Origin: Streptomyces solincola
GTDB taxonomy: Bacteria > Actinomycetota > Actinomycetes > Streptomycetales > Streptomycetaceae
Length of the DNA stretch: 64,000 nt
Direction: 5' to 3'
Assembly: GCF_002982015.1 (NCBI RefSeq)
Contig: NZ_PVLV01000085.1
Coordinates: forward strand, 1-64,000
In this document: in pieces, positions 25,386 through 33,324 of the stretch
Layout: every line of letters begins with the position of its first letter
Position numbering within the stretch: position 1 is the stretch's first letter
The notes under the pieces: model-generated
The model's input: the letters and a program-made list of their open reading frames with translations, nothing else
Database searches by the model: none
What the model was told of the DNA's origin: nothing
Made by a program: the position numbers and the translations under genes

Positions 25386-27107
25386 ATGGCTCGACACCTG
25401 GTCACCAGCGCGCTTCCCTACATCAACGGGATCAAGCACCTGGGCAACATGGTCGGGTCGATGCTTCCTGCGGATGTGTACTCCCGGTACCTCCGCCAGC
25501 GCGGTCACGACGTCCTCTACATCTGCGCCACCGACGAGCACGGCACGCCGGCCGAGCTGGCCGCCAAGGAGGCCGGGCTCTCCGTCGCCGAGTTCTGCGC
25601 GCAGGCCCACGACGCCCAGAAGGCCGTGTACGACGGCTTTGAGCTGGCCTTCGACTACTTCGGCCGGAGCTCCTCGCAGCAGACCCGCGAGATCACTCAG
25701 CATTTCGCGCGCAAGCTGAACGAGAACGGTTTCATCGAGGAGCGGGCAATCCGGCAGGTGTACTCGCCGGTCGACGGCCGCTTCCTGCCGGACCGGTACG
25801 TCGAGGGCACCTGCCCGCACTGCGGCTACGACAAGGCCCGCGGTGACCAGTGCGAACACTGCACTCGTGTGCTCGATCCGACCGACCTTCTCCACCCGCG
25901 CTCGGCGATCAGTGGCTCCACGGAGCTGGAGGTCCGCGAGACCAAGCACCTGTTCCTGCTGCAGTCCAAGCTTCAGGCCGAAGTCGAGGCGTGGATCGAC
26001 GCGGTCAGTGAGCAGTGGCCGCACCTGTCCACGTCGATCGCCCGCAAGTGGCTGACCGAGGGTCTGCACGATCGTGCGATCACGCGGGACCTTGACTGGG
26101 GTGTGCCGGTCCCGGCCGACACGTGGCCGGAGCTCGCGGCTGAGGGCAAGGTGTTCTACGTCTGGTTCGACGCTCCGATCGCGTACATCGGCGCGACGAA
26201 GGAATGGGCGGACGCCGCCCGGGACGGCGAGACCCGCGACTGGAAGTCGTGGTGGTACGAGGCCGACGACGTCCGGTACACCGAGTTCATGGCGAAGGAC
26301 AACGTCCCCTTCCACACCGTGATGTTCCCAGCCACTGAGCTGGGCGTCCGTGAGCCGTGGAAGATGGTCGACTTCGTCAAGGGCTTCAACTGGCTGACGT
26401 ACTACGGTGGCAAGTTCTCCACCTCTCAGAAGCGCGGCGTCTTCACCGACGCGGCCCTGGAGATCCTCCCCGCCGACTACTGGCGTTACTTCCTGATCGC
26501 CAACGCCCCCGAGTCGGACGACTCGTCGTTTACCTGGGAGCACTTCACCGCCACGGTCAACAAGGACCTGGCCGACACCCTCGGCAACTTCGTCAACCGC
26601 GTGCTGTCCTTCTCCCGGAAGCGGTTCGGCGACGAGGTCCCGGCCGGCCGCGCCGCCGGCGAGGCGGAGGCGAAGCTCGGCGAGCAGATCGCGCATCTGC
26701 TGGCCGAGTACGAGGAGCACATGGAGGCGCTCCAGTTCCGCAAGGCGGCCGCAGCTCTGCGCGCTCTGTGGTCCGCGGGCAACTCCTACTTGGAGGAGAA
26801 GGCTCCCTGGCTGGAGATCAAGACCGATGCCGACGGTGCCGCGCTGACCCTGCGTACCGCGATGAACCTGATCCACCTGTACGCGGTCGTCTCGGAGCCG
26901 TTCATCCCGGCCACGGCCGCCGCCATGCGCGGGGCCTTCGCCCCGGAGAACGACACCGCGACCTGGGTGACCGCCGAGCAGGCCAAGGCCCTGGACGCTG
27001 TCACGGCCGGCACCGCGTTCACCGTGCCGCCAGTGCTCTTCGCGAAGATCACGGAGGAGGACCTGGAGTCCTACCGTGAGCGCTTCGGCGGTGCCCCGGA
27101 CGCCTGA
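25386..27107 (+). CDS. metG: Methionyl-tRNA synthetase, island-borne second copy
   Basis: This 573-aa class I synthetase has the HIGH-equivalent [11 protein letters not shown] (about residues 11-21), two zinc knuckles CPHC and CEHC (about 142-160), the VWFDAPIAY motif (about 260) and the KMSKS-equivalent KFSTS (about 343). The anticodon-binding helices follow, and there is no C-terminal tRNA-binding extension. It should charge tRNA-Met. The KFSTS signature and zinc domain mark a type different from what I expect for the Streptomyces housekeeping enzyme. In this cluster it may give resistance to a MetRS inhibitor or feed Met-tRNA to a product. Start at 25386; an in-frame ATG lies 15 nt upstream. 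Confidence 0.92.
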   Translation: MARHLVTSALPYINGIKHLGNMVGSMLPADVYSRYLRQRGHDVLYICATDEHGTPAELAAKEAGLSVAEFCAQAHDAQKAVYDGFELAFDYFGRSSSQQTREITQHFARKLNENGFIEERAIRQVYSPVDGRFLPDRYVEGTCPHCGYDKARGDQCEHCTRVLDPTDLLHPRSAISGSTELEVRETKHLFLLQSKLQAEVEAWIDAVSEQWPHLSTSIARKWLTEGLHDRAITRDLDWGVPVPADTWPELAAEGKVFYVWFDAPIAYIGATKEWADAARDGETRDWKSWWYEADDVRYTEFMAKDNVPFHTVMFPATELGVREPWKMVDFVKGFNWLTYYGGKFSTSQKRGVFTDAALEILPADYWRYFLIANAPESDDSSFTWEHFTATVNKDLADTLGNFVNRVLSFSRKRFGDEVPAGRAAGEAEAKLGEQIAHLLAEYEEHMEALQFRKAAAALRALWSAGNSYLEEKAPWLEIKTDADGAALTLRTAMNLIHLYAVVSEPFIPATAAAMRGAFAPENDTATWVTAEQAKALDAVTAGTAFTVPPVLFAKITEEDLESYRERFGGAPDA

Positions 27108-27139
27108 CCGTGTCCCCCGAGCCCGTACTGTCCGTGCTC

Positions 27140-27778
27140 TCATCGGGCGGTACGGGGGTCGAGATGGCTGGGCAGGCTCGCGGGAGGCACGTTCATCAGC
27201 CGGATGTGGGGCGCCGTGCCGTCTGCCTCGACCCACGTGAGACCGGCTGACCCAGGGACGTGCTGGAGGTAGCGCTCGAAGCCGTTCCCCGTCAGCCACA
27301 GCAGCAGGCATGCGATGCCCCCACCGTGCCCGATGAGGACGGTCGTCCGATGTGGCCCGGTGTGGACCTGGTTCCACAGGTCCACATAGCGGGCCTGCAC
27401 GTCCTCCGATGACTCGCCGCCTGGCGTGCGGAACTGGTGGATGGGCACGCCATGGTGTGCTGCCTCAGAGGCGGCGAGCTCCCTGGGCTGGCCACCGAGG
27501 TGGCCGCTGTTCTTGGCAGCGAGGCGTTCGTCCACGAGTACGTTGGTCGGCCTGAGCACTGCGGTCAGCAGCGCCGCCGATTCGCGGCAGCGGGACATCG
27601 GGCTCACGAGCATCTGGTCCACGGTGATCCCGGTTCCGGCGAGGCCGGCGCCGACCGCGCGGATGTCATTCCTGCCGCGCTCGCTGAGCCTGCCGCCGAC
27701 GGCCTGGCCTTGGTGAATGCCCCGCAGGTTCTCCTCGGTCTCGCCGTGCTTGATCAGGTAGATGTGCTTGGTGCGCAT
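27140..27778 (-). CDS. Histidine phosphatase family protein
   Basis: This 212-aa protein begins MRTKHIYLIKHGETEEN. The catalytic RHGE motif of the phosphoglycerate-mutase-like superfamily reads KHGE here, and the second histidine is in LIGHGGG (about residue 150). An Arg-to-Lys change before the phospho-accepting His is seen in some members but could alter activity. It is the last gene of the six-gene minus-strand operon, 23 bp after the FkbM gene, and is convergent with MetRS. It probably dephosphorylates a sugar or other pathway intermediate. Confidence 0.87.
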   Translation of the reverse strand: MRTKHIYLIKHGETEENLRGIHQGQAVGGRLSERGRNDIRAVGAGLAGTGITVDQMLVSPMSRCRESAALLTAVLRPTNVLVDERLAAKNSGHLGGQPRELAASEAAHHGVPIHQFRTPGGESSEDVQARYVDLWNQVHTGPHRTTVLIGHGGGIACLLLWLTGNGFERYLQHVPGSAGLTWVEADGTAPHIRLMNVPPASLPSHLDPRTAR

Positions 27779-27801
27779 GGCGTGGCGTCCCCTTTCTCGA
27801 A

Positions 27802-28356
27802 TCAGTCCCAGTCGCGGACGTCGACACAAGCGGAGACCGCGGCAGCGACCTGGTCGTGTTCGGCACGGCTCATGGCGGGGAAGCGGTCGTGGTGCCACTC
27901 GATGTAGAGGACCGAGATCAGGTTGATCGTCCCGTCGTCCAGCAGCTTGGTGAGCACGGGGTACTCGGCACCTTCGATGTCCATCTTCACGACGACGTGA
28001 TCGCCGGGACTGACCGTCCGCCGGAGCCAGGCGCTGAAGTCGATGGCGGGCACCGGGACCGGCGAGCTGTAGTCGATCTGCTGGTCGTACATCGGCGGCA
28101 CGCGCTTGCCCGGCATCACGGTGGAGCTTTCGTGGTGGCCGAGGAAGAGGTCGATCGTGCCGTCATGGGTCCACACCGCGCTCGGGGAGATCTCGATACG
28201 GGCCGAGTCCTGGGCCTGTTCGACGTGCCGGCGGATGGAAGGGATCAGCTCCGCGTTCGGCTCGAAGGCGTAGAACTCGTGATCCGGAAGCTCGTGCATG
28301 AAGCGGTTCAGCACGATTCCGAGGTTGGTGCCGCAGTCGATGAAGATTTTGCGCAT
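27802..28356 (-). CDS. FkbM-family SAM-dependent methyltransferase
   Basis: This 184-aa protein has the N-terminal motif IFIDCGTNLG (residues 4-13), FEPNAEL and the VVKMDIEGAEYPVL segment that defines the FkbM family, which usually O-methylates sugars or secondary metabolites. It is somewhat shorter than most FkbM proteins, with a short C-terminal end. The ATG at 28356 overlaps the end of the upstream membrane-protein gene by 49 nt, so the two are coupled. Confidence 0.87.
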   Translation of the reverse strand: MRKIFIDCGTNLGIVLNRFMHELPDHEFYAFEPNAELIPSIRRHVEQAQDSARIEISPSAVWTHDGTIDLFLGHHESSTVMPGKRVPPMYDQQIDYSSPVPVPAIDFSAWLRRTVSPGDHVVVKMDIEGAEYPVLTKLLDDGTINLISVLYIEWHHDRFPAMSRAEHDQVAAAVSACVDVRDWD

Positions 28357-29903
28357 GAGGGGCTCCCGTGGTCGGGTTTCGGGGGTTCGAGGTCGATCTC
28401 GTGTAGGACGTCGTGGGCGAGCAGGACGAAGTCGCCGGTCGCGGGGCGGTAGCAGCGCTCCTCGTACCGGATGGTGATGCGGCGGACGGCTTCGTGGCCG
28501 CGGTAGGGAGGAAGGTCGCCCCACCGGTAGAGCTGGCCGCCGGGCGCTTTGAGCCAGCGCAGTGTCCTGGGCAACGGCCCTTTCGGCACGCCGCTGTTGA
28601 GGCGGCTGAACATCGTGGTCAGGAAGTCGACGTGCTCGTTCGCCAGCTGCTCGTCCTTCTGCACGCGGCCGTAGGTCTCCTTAAGGTTCCGCAGCCGGTC
28701 CGGATCCCCGTCCGCGTGGACGATGAGGTCGCGGAGCCGCCGGTCCCAGACGATGCCGAGGTGGTCGTGGAGGACCGGTTCGCTCGTCAGGAAGTAGCCC
28801 AGGACGCGGCCGAACTCCCGCTCGTACGGGCACATGAAGCCGTTGTAGAGGCCCTGCTGTTCGCCGGAGGCGGTCTCCACCTGCCAGTGGACACGGGCTG
28901 TGAAAGGGGAGTCCCACCACCCCAGGTGCCAGGGTTGCCACAGCAGGTCGGCGGCGCTGAGCAAGAGCACCGTGAGTGCCAGCAGTGCGGCTGGCCAGCC
29001 GAAGGCCGCCGCGTCGTACTCCGCAGCGGGCAGAAGGCCGACGGTGATCGCGAGAGCGATGTTGGTGCCGATGTTCTCCCAGAAGAGGATGCCGGAGGCG
29101 AGAGCGACGGCGAGATTGAAGAGGGCCGTTCCCGCGAGCACCGCGACCAGAAGGCGGCGGTCGAGGAAGGCGATCAGCCCCACCGCCTCGATCGCCATCG
29201 CGAGAATATTGATGGGGCGGTCAAAGCCGCGTGCACGGCGCAGTACGCGGGACACGGTCTCGGGACGCAGGAAGCGTGCCCAGCCCCAGGAGTATGCCGA
29301 AGCGATCAGGTAGTGGGTGCGGTTGTGCCAAGCCCATGACCAGGGTCGCGGCCCGAGTCGGGCCTTGCTCCAAGCCGGCTTCACGTAATGAGAGAGCGAG
29401 ACGCAGCCGAGCACGAGCAGGAGGGCCGGCGACGAGCCCGAAGTCTCGCAGAGGGTCGCCACGACGAACCAGGCGAGGTATGCCTTGAGCAGCCGCAACG
29501 GCATCATCGCGTGGTGCTTCCAGCCTCGGAGCTTGCCGCAGTACACCCCCATCCAAGCCATGAGAGCCGGAGGCCAGAAGCACGAAACGGCACCCAGCAC
29601 CAAAAGCAGCTGCTTGTCCAGGCGCTGCGGTCCGATCGGCTCCGTTACGTCGTAGTCGCTCGTCACGCCCTGCCAGGTGAGCACCGTGATCACGAACAGG
29701 GCGAACCACCGGATCGGTCCGGGATCGGGCGATGGCAGGAGGATGAGCAGTACGGCGGGTGCGATGCTCGTGACGAGGATCAACGGGGTAGGACGGCCCG
29801 CGATGGCCCGTACAGTCGGCGAGATCATGAAGCGGTAGCAGGCCACCACAGCGGTGACGGTCACGGTGGTGTGCAGGTACGCGGCGAGCGGTGGCGTTCC
29901 CAT
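28308..29903 (-). CDS. Polytopic membrane protein with large soluble C-terminal domain
   Basis: This 531-aa protein has about ten hydrophobic segments in residues 10-320, consistent with a multi-span membrane domain. A roughly 200-residue soluble part follows, rich in Trp, Tyr and charged residues (for example LYNGFMCPYEREFGRVLGYF and GDLPPYRGHEAVRRI). The layout recalls HTTM/vitamin K-dependent carboxylase-like proteins, but I cannot confirm that. It lies 7 bp after the glycosyltransferase gene and overlaps FkbM. Role in the pathway unknown, possibly a membrane-bound modifying enzyme. Confidence 0.75.
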   Translation of the reverse strand: MGTPPLAAYLHTTVTVTAVVACYRFMISPTVRAIAGRPTPLILVTSIAPAVLLILLPSPDPGPIRWFALFVITVLTWQGVTSDYDVTEPIGPQRLDKQLLLVLGAVSCFWPPALMAWMGVYCGKLRGWKHHAMMPLRLLKAYLAWFVVATLCETSGSSPALLLVLGCVSLSHYVKPAWSKARLGPRPWSWAWHNRTHYLIASAYSWGWARFLRPETVSRVLRRARGFDRPINILAMAIEAVGLIAFLDRRLLVAVLAGTALFNLAVALASGILFWENIGTNIALAITVGLLPAAEYDAAAFGWPAALLALTVLLLSAADLLWQPWHLGWWDSPFTARVHWQVETASGEQQGLYNGFMCPYEREFGRVLGYFLTSEPVLHDHLGIVWDRRLRDLIVHADGDPDRLRNLKETYGRVQKDEQLANEHVDFLTTMFSRLNSGVPKGPLPRTLRWLKAPGGQLYRWGDLPPYRGHEAVRRITIRYEERCYRPATGDFVLLAHDVLHEIDLEPPKPDHGSPSCAKSSSTAAPTSESC

Positions 29904-29910
29904 GGCGCGC

Positions 29911-31053
29911 CTACCGTGTGGTCGGGGCGAAGATCGGAGAACCGGCTGTGGGCAGGCTCTCCAGGTAGGCGGCGATCCGCTCCCGGGGGTCGACCGCGAG
30001 GTGCTCGTCCCGGTGGCGTACGACGTTGGCGCGGAGCTCTCGATTTCGGTTGAGGAAGTCGAGCACCGCTCCGCCGTCGATGCGGGGCACCGATGTGCCA
30101 AGTTCCGCCACGTGGACGACCTTGGCGCACCAGTGTTGGTCGTACGTGGGCAGCGGGATCAGATGGACCGGTTTGCCGAGGACGAAGGCTTCGCTGATGA
30201 GATTGAAGCCGGCGTTGGAGAAGACAGCCTCGGACCGCGCCATGTCCCTGATGAACGCCTCGCGGTCGAAGGTACGGATTTCGATCTTGCCGTCGGCGTA
30301 CTGGCGCAATTTGCCGATCTCCGTCGGCTGCACGTAGATCCGTAGGGCGCGGTCTGGGACGTACTGGCGGAAGACGGCGGTCAGCGTTCGGACGGACTCT
30401 TCCGGTCCGTGGTCGAAGTAGCGCGAGAAGTATGCCGTGGCGAGGGGTTCGGTGGTGACCGGCGTGGAACGTACCGAGTCGGGGATGACCGGGGCGATGA
30501 ACTCCAGCCGTCGGTCGTCCGCCTTCAGGGGGACGTAGGAGCAGATGAACGACCGGTCGACGCGCGGCGCGAAGTAGCGGAGGCGTTGTTCGTCAGCGGT
30601 CCTGGCGTATCGGCCGACGGTCGGAAGGTCGAGGTGTCGGTACTTGCTCTGCTGGTCGACGGAGATCAGCGGTCTGCCGAAGTGATACGCGAGGCGTGGA
30701 GTGTTGGGCTCGTAGTCGGTGATGAACACGTCGGGGACGCCGGTCTCGCGAACGATTCGGCGCAGGCGCATGTGCTTGGCAAGGCCGGCGGGGGCCTGCC
30801 AGATGTTCGCGCGTACGGCGTCACTCGCGGATATGCGGTCCGCGCGGGCGAGGAGCGTCGGCATCCACGCGTCCCAAGCGGGGAAGCCGAGGTCCCGGAA
30901 GTACTCCACGCGGGCGCCGCCGTTGGTGACGATGCGCACCTCGTGCCCGCGGTCGCGGAGGTACTGGGCGATCACGCTCTGTCTGACCGAGTGACCCATG
31001 CCGATGCCGTTGACGCCAATGATCACATTGAGCGGCCGTACGTTTCCAGACAC
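29911..31053 (-). CDS. GT-B glycosyltransferase (MurG/UGT-like)
   Basis: This 380-aa protein starts at a GTG preceded by GAAGGG. It has the N-terminal glycine motif GVNGIGMGHSVRQ (about residues 14-26), ITDYEPNTPRLAYHF, and a C-terminal donor-binding region with SNAGFNLISEAFVLGKPV and PTYDQHWCAKVV. This is a two-Rossmann GT-B fold of the MurG/UGT type, probably using a UDP-sugar made by the dehydrogenase-epimerase pair. It lies 14 bp after the dimethylformamidase-like gene in the same operon. Acceptor unknown. Confidence 0.86.
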   Translation of the reverse strand: MSGNVRPLNVIIGVNGIGMGHSVRQSVIAQYLRDRGHEVRIVTNGGARVEYFRDLGFPAWDAWMPTLLARADRISASDAVRANIWQAPAGLAKHMRLRRIVRETGVPDVFITDYEPNTPRLAYHFGRPLISVDQQSKYRHLDLPTVGRYARTADEQRLRYFAPRVDRSFICSYVPLKADDRRLEFIAPVIPDSVRSTPVTTEPLATAYFSRYFDHGPEESVRTLTAVFRQYVPDRALRIYVQPTEIGKLRQYADGKIEIRTFDREAFIRDMARSEAVFSNAGFNLISEAFVLGKPVHLIPLPTYDQHWCAKVVHVAELGTSVPRIDGGAVLDFLNRNRELRANVVRHRDEHLAVDPRERIAAYLESLPTAGSPIFAPTTR

Positions 31054-31067
31054 GATGATCCCTTCGG

Positions 31068-32384
31068 TCAGGAGAGACGGGTGAAGACGTTGCGGGTGAT
31101 GGCTGCGACCCGCGGGGCGGTGGCCAGAAGCCGGGCCCAGTCGGTCGTGGCAGCGGTGAAGACCGTGCCGTTCGCCGTGTAGAGGCCGAGGGTCGCTGCC
31201 CGAGGACTGTCCATCGCCTCCCGAGCCGCGAAGTTCCAATCGCCGGGCAGCGGCGCGATGCCGAGAATCTCGAAGTCCTTGGGAGTCCCGTCTCGGCCTG
31301 TCGGGCGCGGTCGGCCGGACGCGTCGAGCTCGTACGCCGCCCCGTCGCATTCGTAGCCGACCAGCGCGCCGTCGCGGCCGACGACGTCGCCCGTCCGCAG
31401 GCCCGTGCCGGAGAAGAGCCAGTGGTCCGCATCCGTGACGGTGAACCCGAGGGGAGTACGCGGGCCGTCCCAGTGGCCACCACCGTTTCGGTAGCTCACC
31501 CCGAGAAGGGAGTTCTCGGGCTCCGACTCCCACCAGTGATCCGGGCAGCCGTACGAGCTGTCCGGGTCCTTCCCGGCCGAGGCTCCGGGCGGGAACTTGT
31601 CGCAGCGCAGCCCGGCTCCGTCCGGCGCCACGTGTACTCGCCACCAGCAGGTGTTGGCGCCGAAGTTGGCGATGTTTCCTCCGCTGTCCCGGAACGCGGT
31701 GACGTTTCGACGGATCTCGGCGCTCCAGTACTCGTCGTGGCCGGCGGCGACCAGGAGGCGGTATCCGTCATGGAGGTGTCGGCCTTCGTGAAGGTCCAGG
31801 TCGGTGCAGAAGTCGCTCTCGATCCGGTTCATCTCCATCCACGCGATGAAGGGGGCGTCCCAGTGAGCGAAGGTCTGCCGCGGGGAGGCGGTGTCGTACG
31901 GGTCGGGTAGGCCCTTGACGGGGCCGCCGACGCCGCCTCCGGGGCGGAGCATCGTGACCTGGGCGGCGCTGTAGAGGCTGCCTCCCCCTGCCGTGTTGTA
32001 GGCGTGGTAGGTGAAGGTCGGGATCTTGAAGAGGACCTTGCGGCCAGACGGCGCGGAGGGTGTGACCACGAAGAGGATCCGCGCCTCACGGGAGTCCATC
32101 GGCGGCATGTCCGATGTCGGCTCCGTGCTCAGCGCCGCGATGTAGACCCCGGACCTCCACTCGGGGGGCACGAGGAACTCGTAGGCGGGCCACCGCCAGT
32201 CCGCGTCGAACGTGCCGGACTCTGCGGTGCCGCCGGGCCACTCGACATGGCCGGCGTGGTGGGGCGTCGCGCCCCAGCGGTAGAAGTCGACGTGGAAGCG
32301 CGGGGCCGAAGCGGAGATGTGCAGCCGGAGCACTTCGCCGGCGCGGACGCTGGGTCGGGCCGGGTAGCCGCTCATGCTCGTCAT
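31068..32384 (-). CDS. N,N-dimethylformamidase beta-subunit-like protein
   Basis: This 438-aa protein contains the large-subunit domain of N,N-dimethylformamidase, recognised by FKIPTFTYHAYNTAGG, LVAAGHDEYWSAEIRRNV and GGNIANFGANTCWWRV, with an N-terminal beta-sandwich-like region. The family includes amidohydrolase-like proteins of mostly unknown function, and no small subunit is present. The ATG at 32384 overlaps the methyltransferase stop (ATGA). It probably acts on an amide or N-formyl group of the cluster product, but that is inference. Confidence 0.83.
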   Translation of the reverse strand: MTSMSGYPARPSVRAGEVLRLHISASAPRFHVDFYRWGATPHHAGHVEWPGGTAESGTFDADWRWPAYEFLVPPEWRSGVYIAALSTEPTSDMPPMDSREARILFVVTPSAPSGRKVLFKIPTFTYHAYNTAGGGSLYSAAQVTMLRPGGGVGGPVKGLPDPYDTASPRQTFAHWDAPFIAWMEMNRIESDFCTDLDLHEGRHLHDGYRLLVAAGHDEYWSAEIRRNVTAFRDSGGNIANFGANTCWWRVHVAPDGAGLRCDKFPPGASAGKDPDSSYGCPDHWWESEPENSLLGVSYRNGGGHWDGPRTPLGFTVTDADHWLFSGTGLRTGDVVGRDGALVGYECDGAAYELDASGRPRPTGRDGTPKDFEILGIAPLPGDWNFAAREAMDSPRAATLGLYTANGTVFTAATTDWARLLATAPRVAAITRNVFTRLS

Positions 32385-33055
32385 TCGCTCGTCCAGGGGC
32401 GAGCGACACCAGCGATGTGGTACCGGTCGATCGACTCGACCTGGGCTTCCCATTCCAAGTCGCGCAGCTGCGAGGTGAGGGCGGCGGCGTCACGCAGCAC
32501 CTTCACGGCCAGGTGGTGGGATCCGTCGGCGAGCCTGCGGCGCACCGTGGGCACCTGGGCCTCGGCAACGCCCTCCTCGATCTCCGCCTTGGCAGGCGCG
32601 TCGTCCAGGAACACCACGCGGCCGCCCGGCGCCAGCGTCCACCTCAGGAGGTCCCAGAAGGCTTCCATCTCCACAGGCGGCACGTGGCTCAGCCAGAAGG
32701 CGAAGAAGATGGTGTCGTACTGGCGATCCGGTTCCCAGCTGAAGATGTCCGCCTCGATGAAGCGAGTCGCGGTTCCGTGCATCCGCTCTCGGGCCGCGGA
32801 CAGCATCTCCGGCGCGGCGTCCAGGGCGGTCAGGCTGCGTACGCGGTCGGAGATCAGTCGGGTCCACTGGCCGGTACCGCACGCCAGCTCCAGGACGTCG
32901 CCGCGGATCGGCAGGCCGTCGAGGACGTGCGCGAGCTGAGGCATGGGCATGCGGTCGCTGTAGGAGTCGTCGTATTCGCCGGCTCGCGCTCGGTAGTAGG
33001 CGATCTGCCTATCGGACCACCCGCCCTCACCGCCATGCTGCTTCGTTCCGATCAC
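32381..33055 (-). CDS. Class I SAM-dependent methyltransferase
   Basis: This protein of about 224 aa has motif I VLELACGTGQW (about residues 54-64), LTALDAAPEML as motif II, and the APGGRVVFLDD post-motif. This is the UbiE/COQ5-type fold for small-molecule methylation. It is the first gene of the six-gene operon, divergent from the HTH-NB-ARC-WD40 regulator gene with 269 bp between. The GTG at 33055 (GAAGGGG upstream) was chosen; upstream in-frame starts exist. Confidence 0.83.
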   Translation of the reverse strand: MIGTKQHGGEGGWSDRQIAYYRARAGEYDDSYSDRMPMPQLAHVLDGLPIRGDVLELACGTGQWTRLISDRVRSLTALDAAPEMLSAARERMHGTATRFIEADIFSWEPDRQYDTIFFAFWLSHVPPVEMEAFWDLLRWTLAPGGRVVFLDDAPAKAEIEEGVAEAQVPTVRRRLADGSHHLAVKVLRDAAALTSQLRDLEWEAQVESIDRYHIAGVARPWTSE

Positions 33056-33324
33056 CTGAAACCACCCCTTCGTCGTCCACGCGGAGCGGCAGCGCTCCGT
33101 GATGAGCAGACTGCCGAGCGGTGCGGGACAGCGGGATGCCGTCGCGCCGCACTCGCGTGGCAACGCCGTCGCTCACGCGGGCGATCGCGGGACTGCTGGC
33201 TTCGCCGTGCGGGACCACCCGGGTGCCGAATCGGTGCTGAACTTCTGTCGAAGCGAAGGCCCTACGCCCCTGGTCAGACCGCCCTACGCTGTTACCGTCG
33301 TTGGTGTCGGTCGAAGGAGCTTCG

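Noticed and set aside
27118-27160. Terminator between MetRS and the histidine phosphatase gene
   Set aside because: Only a 7-bp stem (CCCGTAC/GTACGGG) with a loop of about 20 nt, overlapping a coding end; too weak to list.
25029-27377. Long minus-strand open frame opposite MetRS
   Set aside because: Antisense shadow of a gene with all MetRS motifs; no domain of its own.
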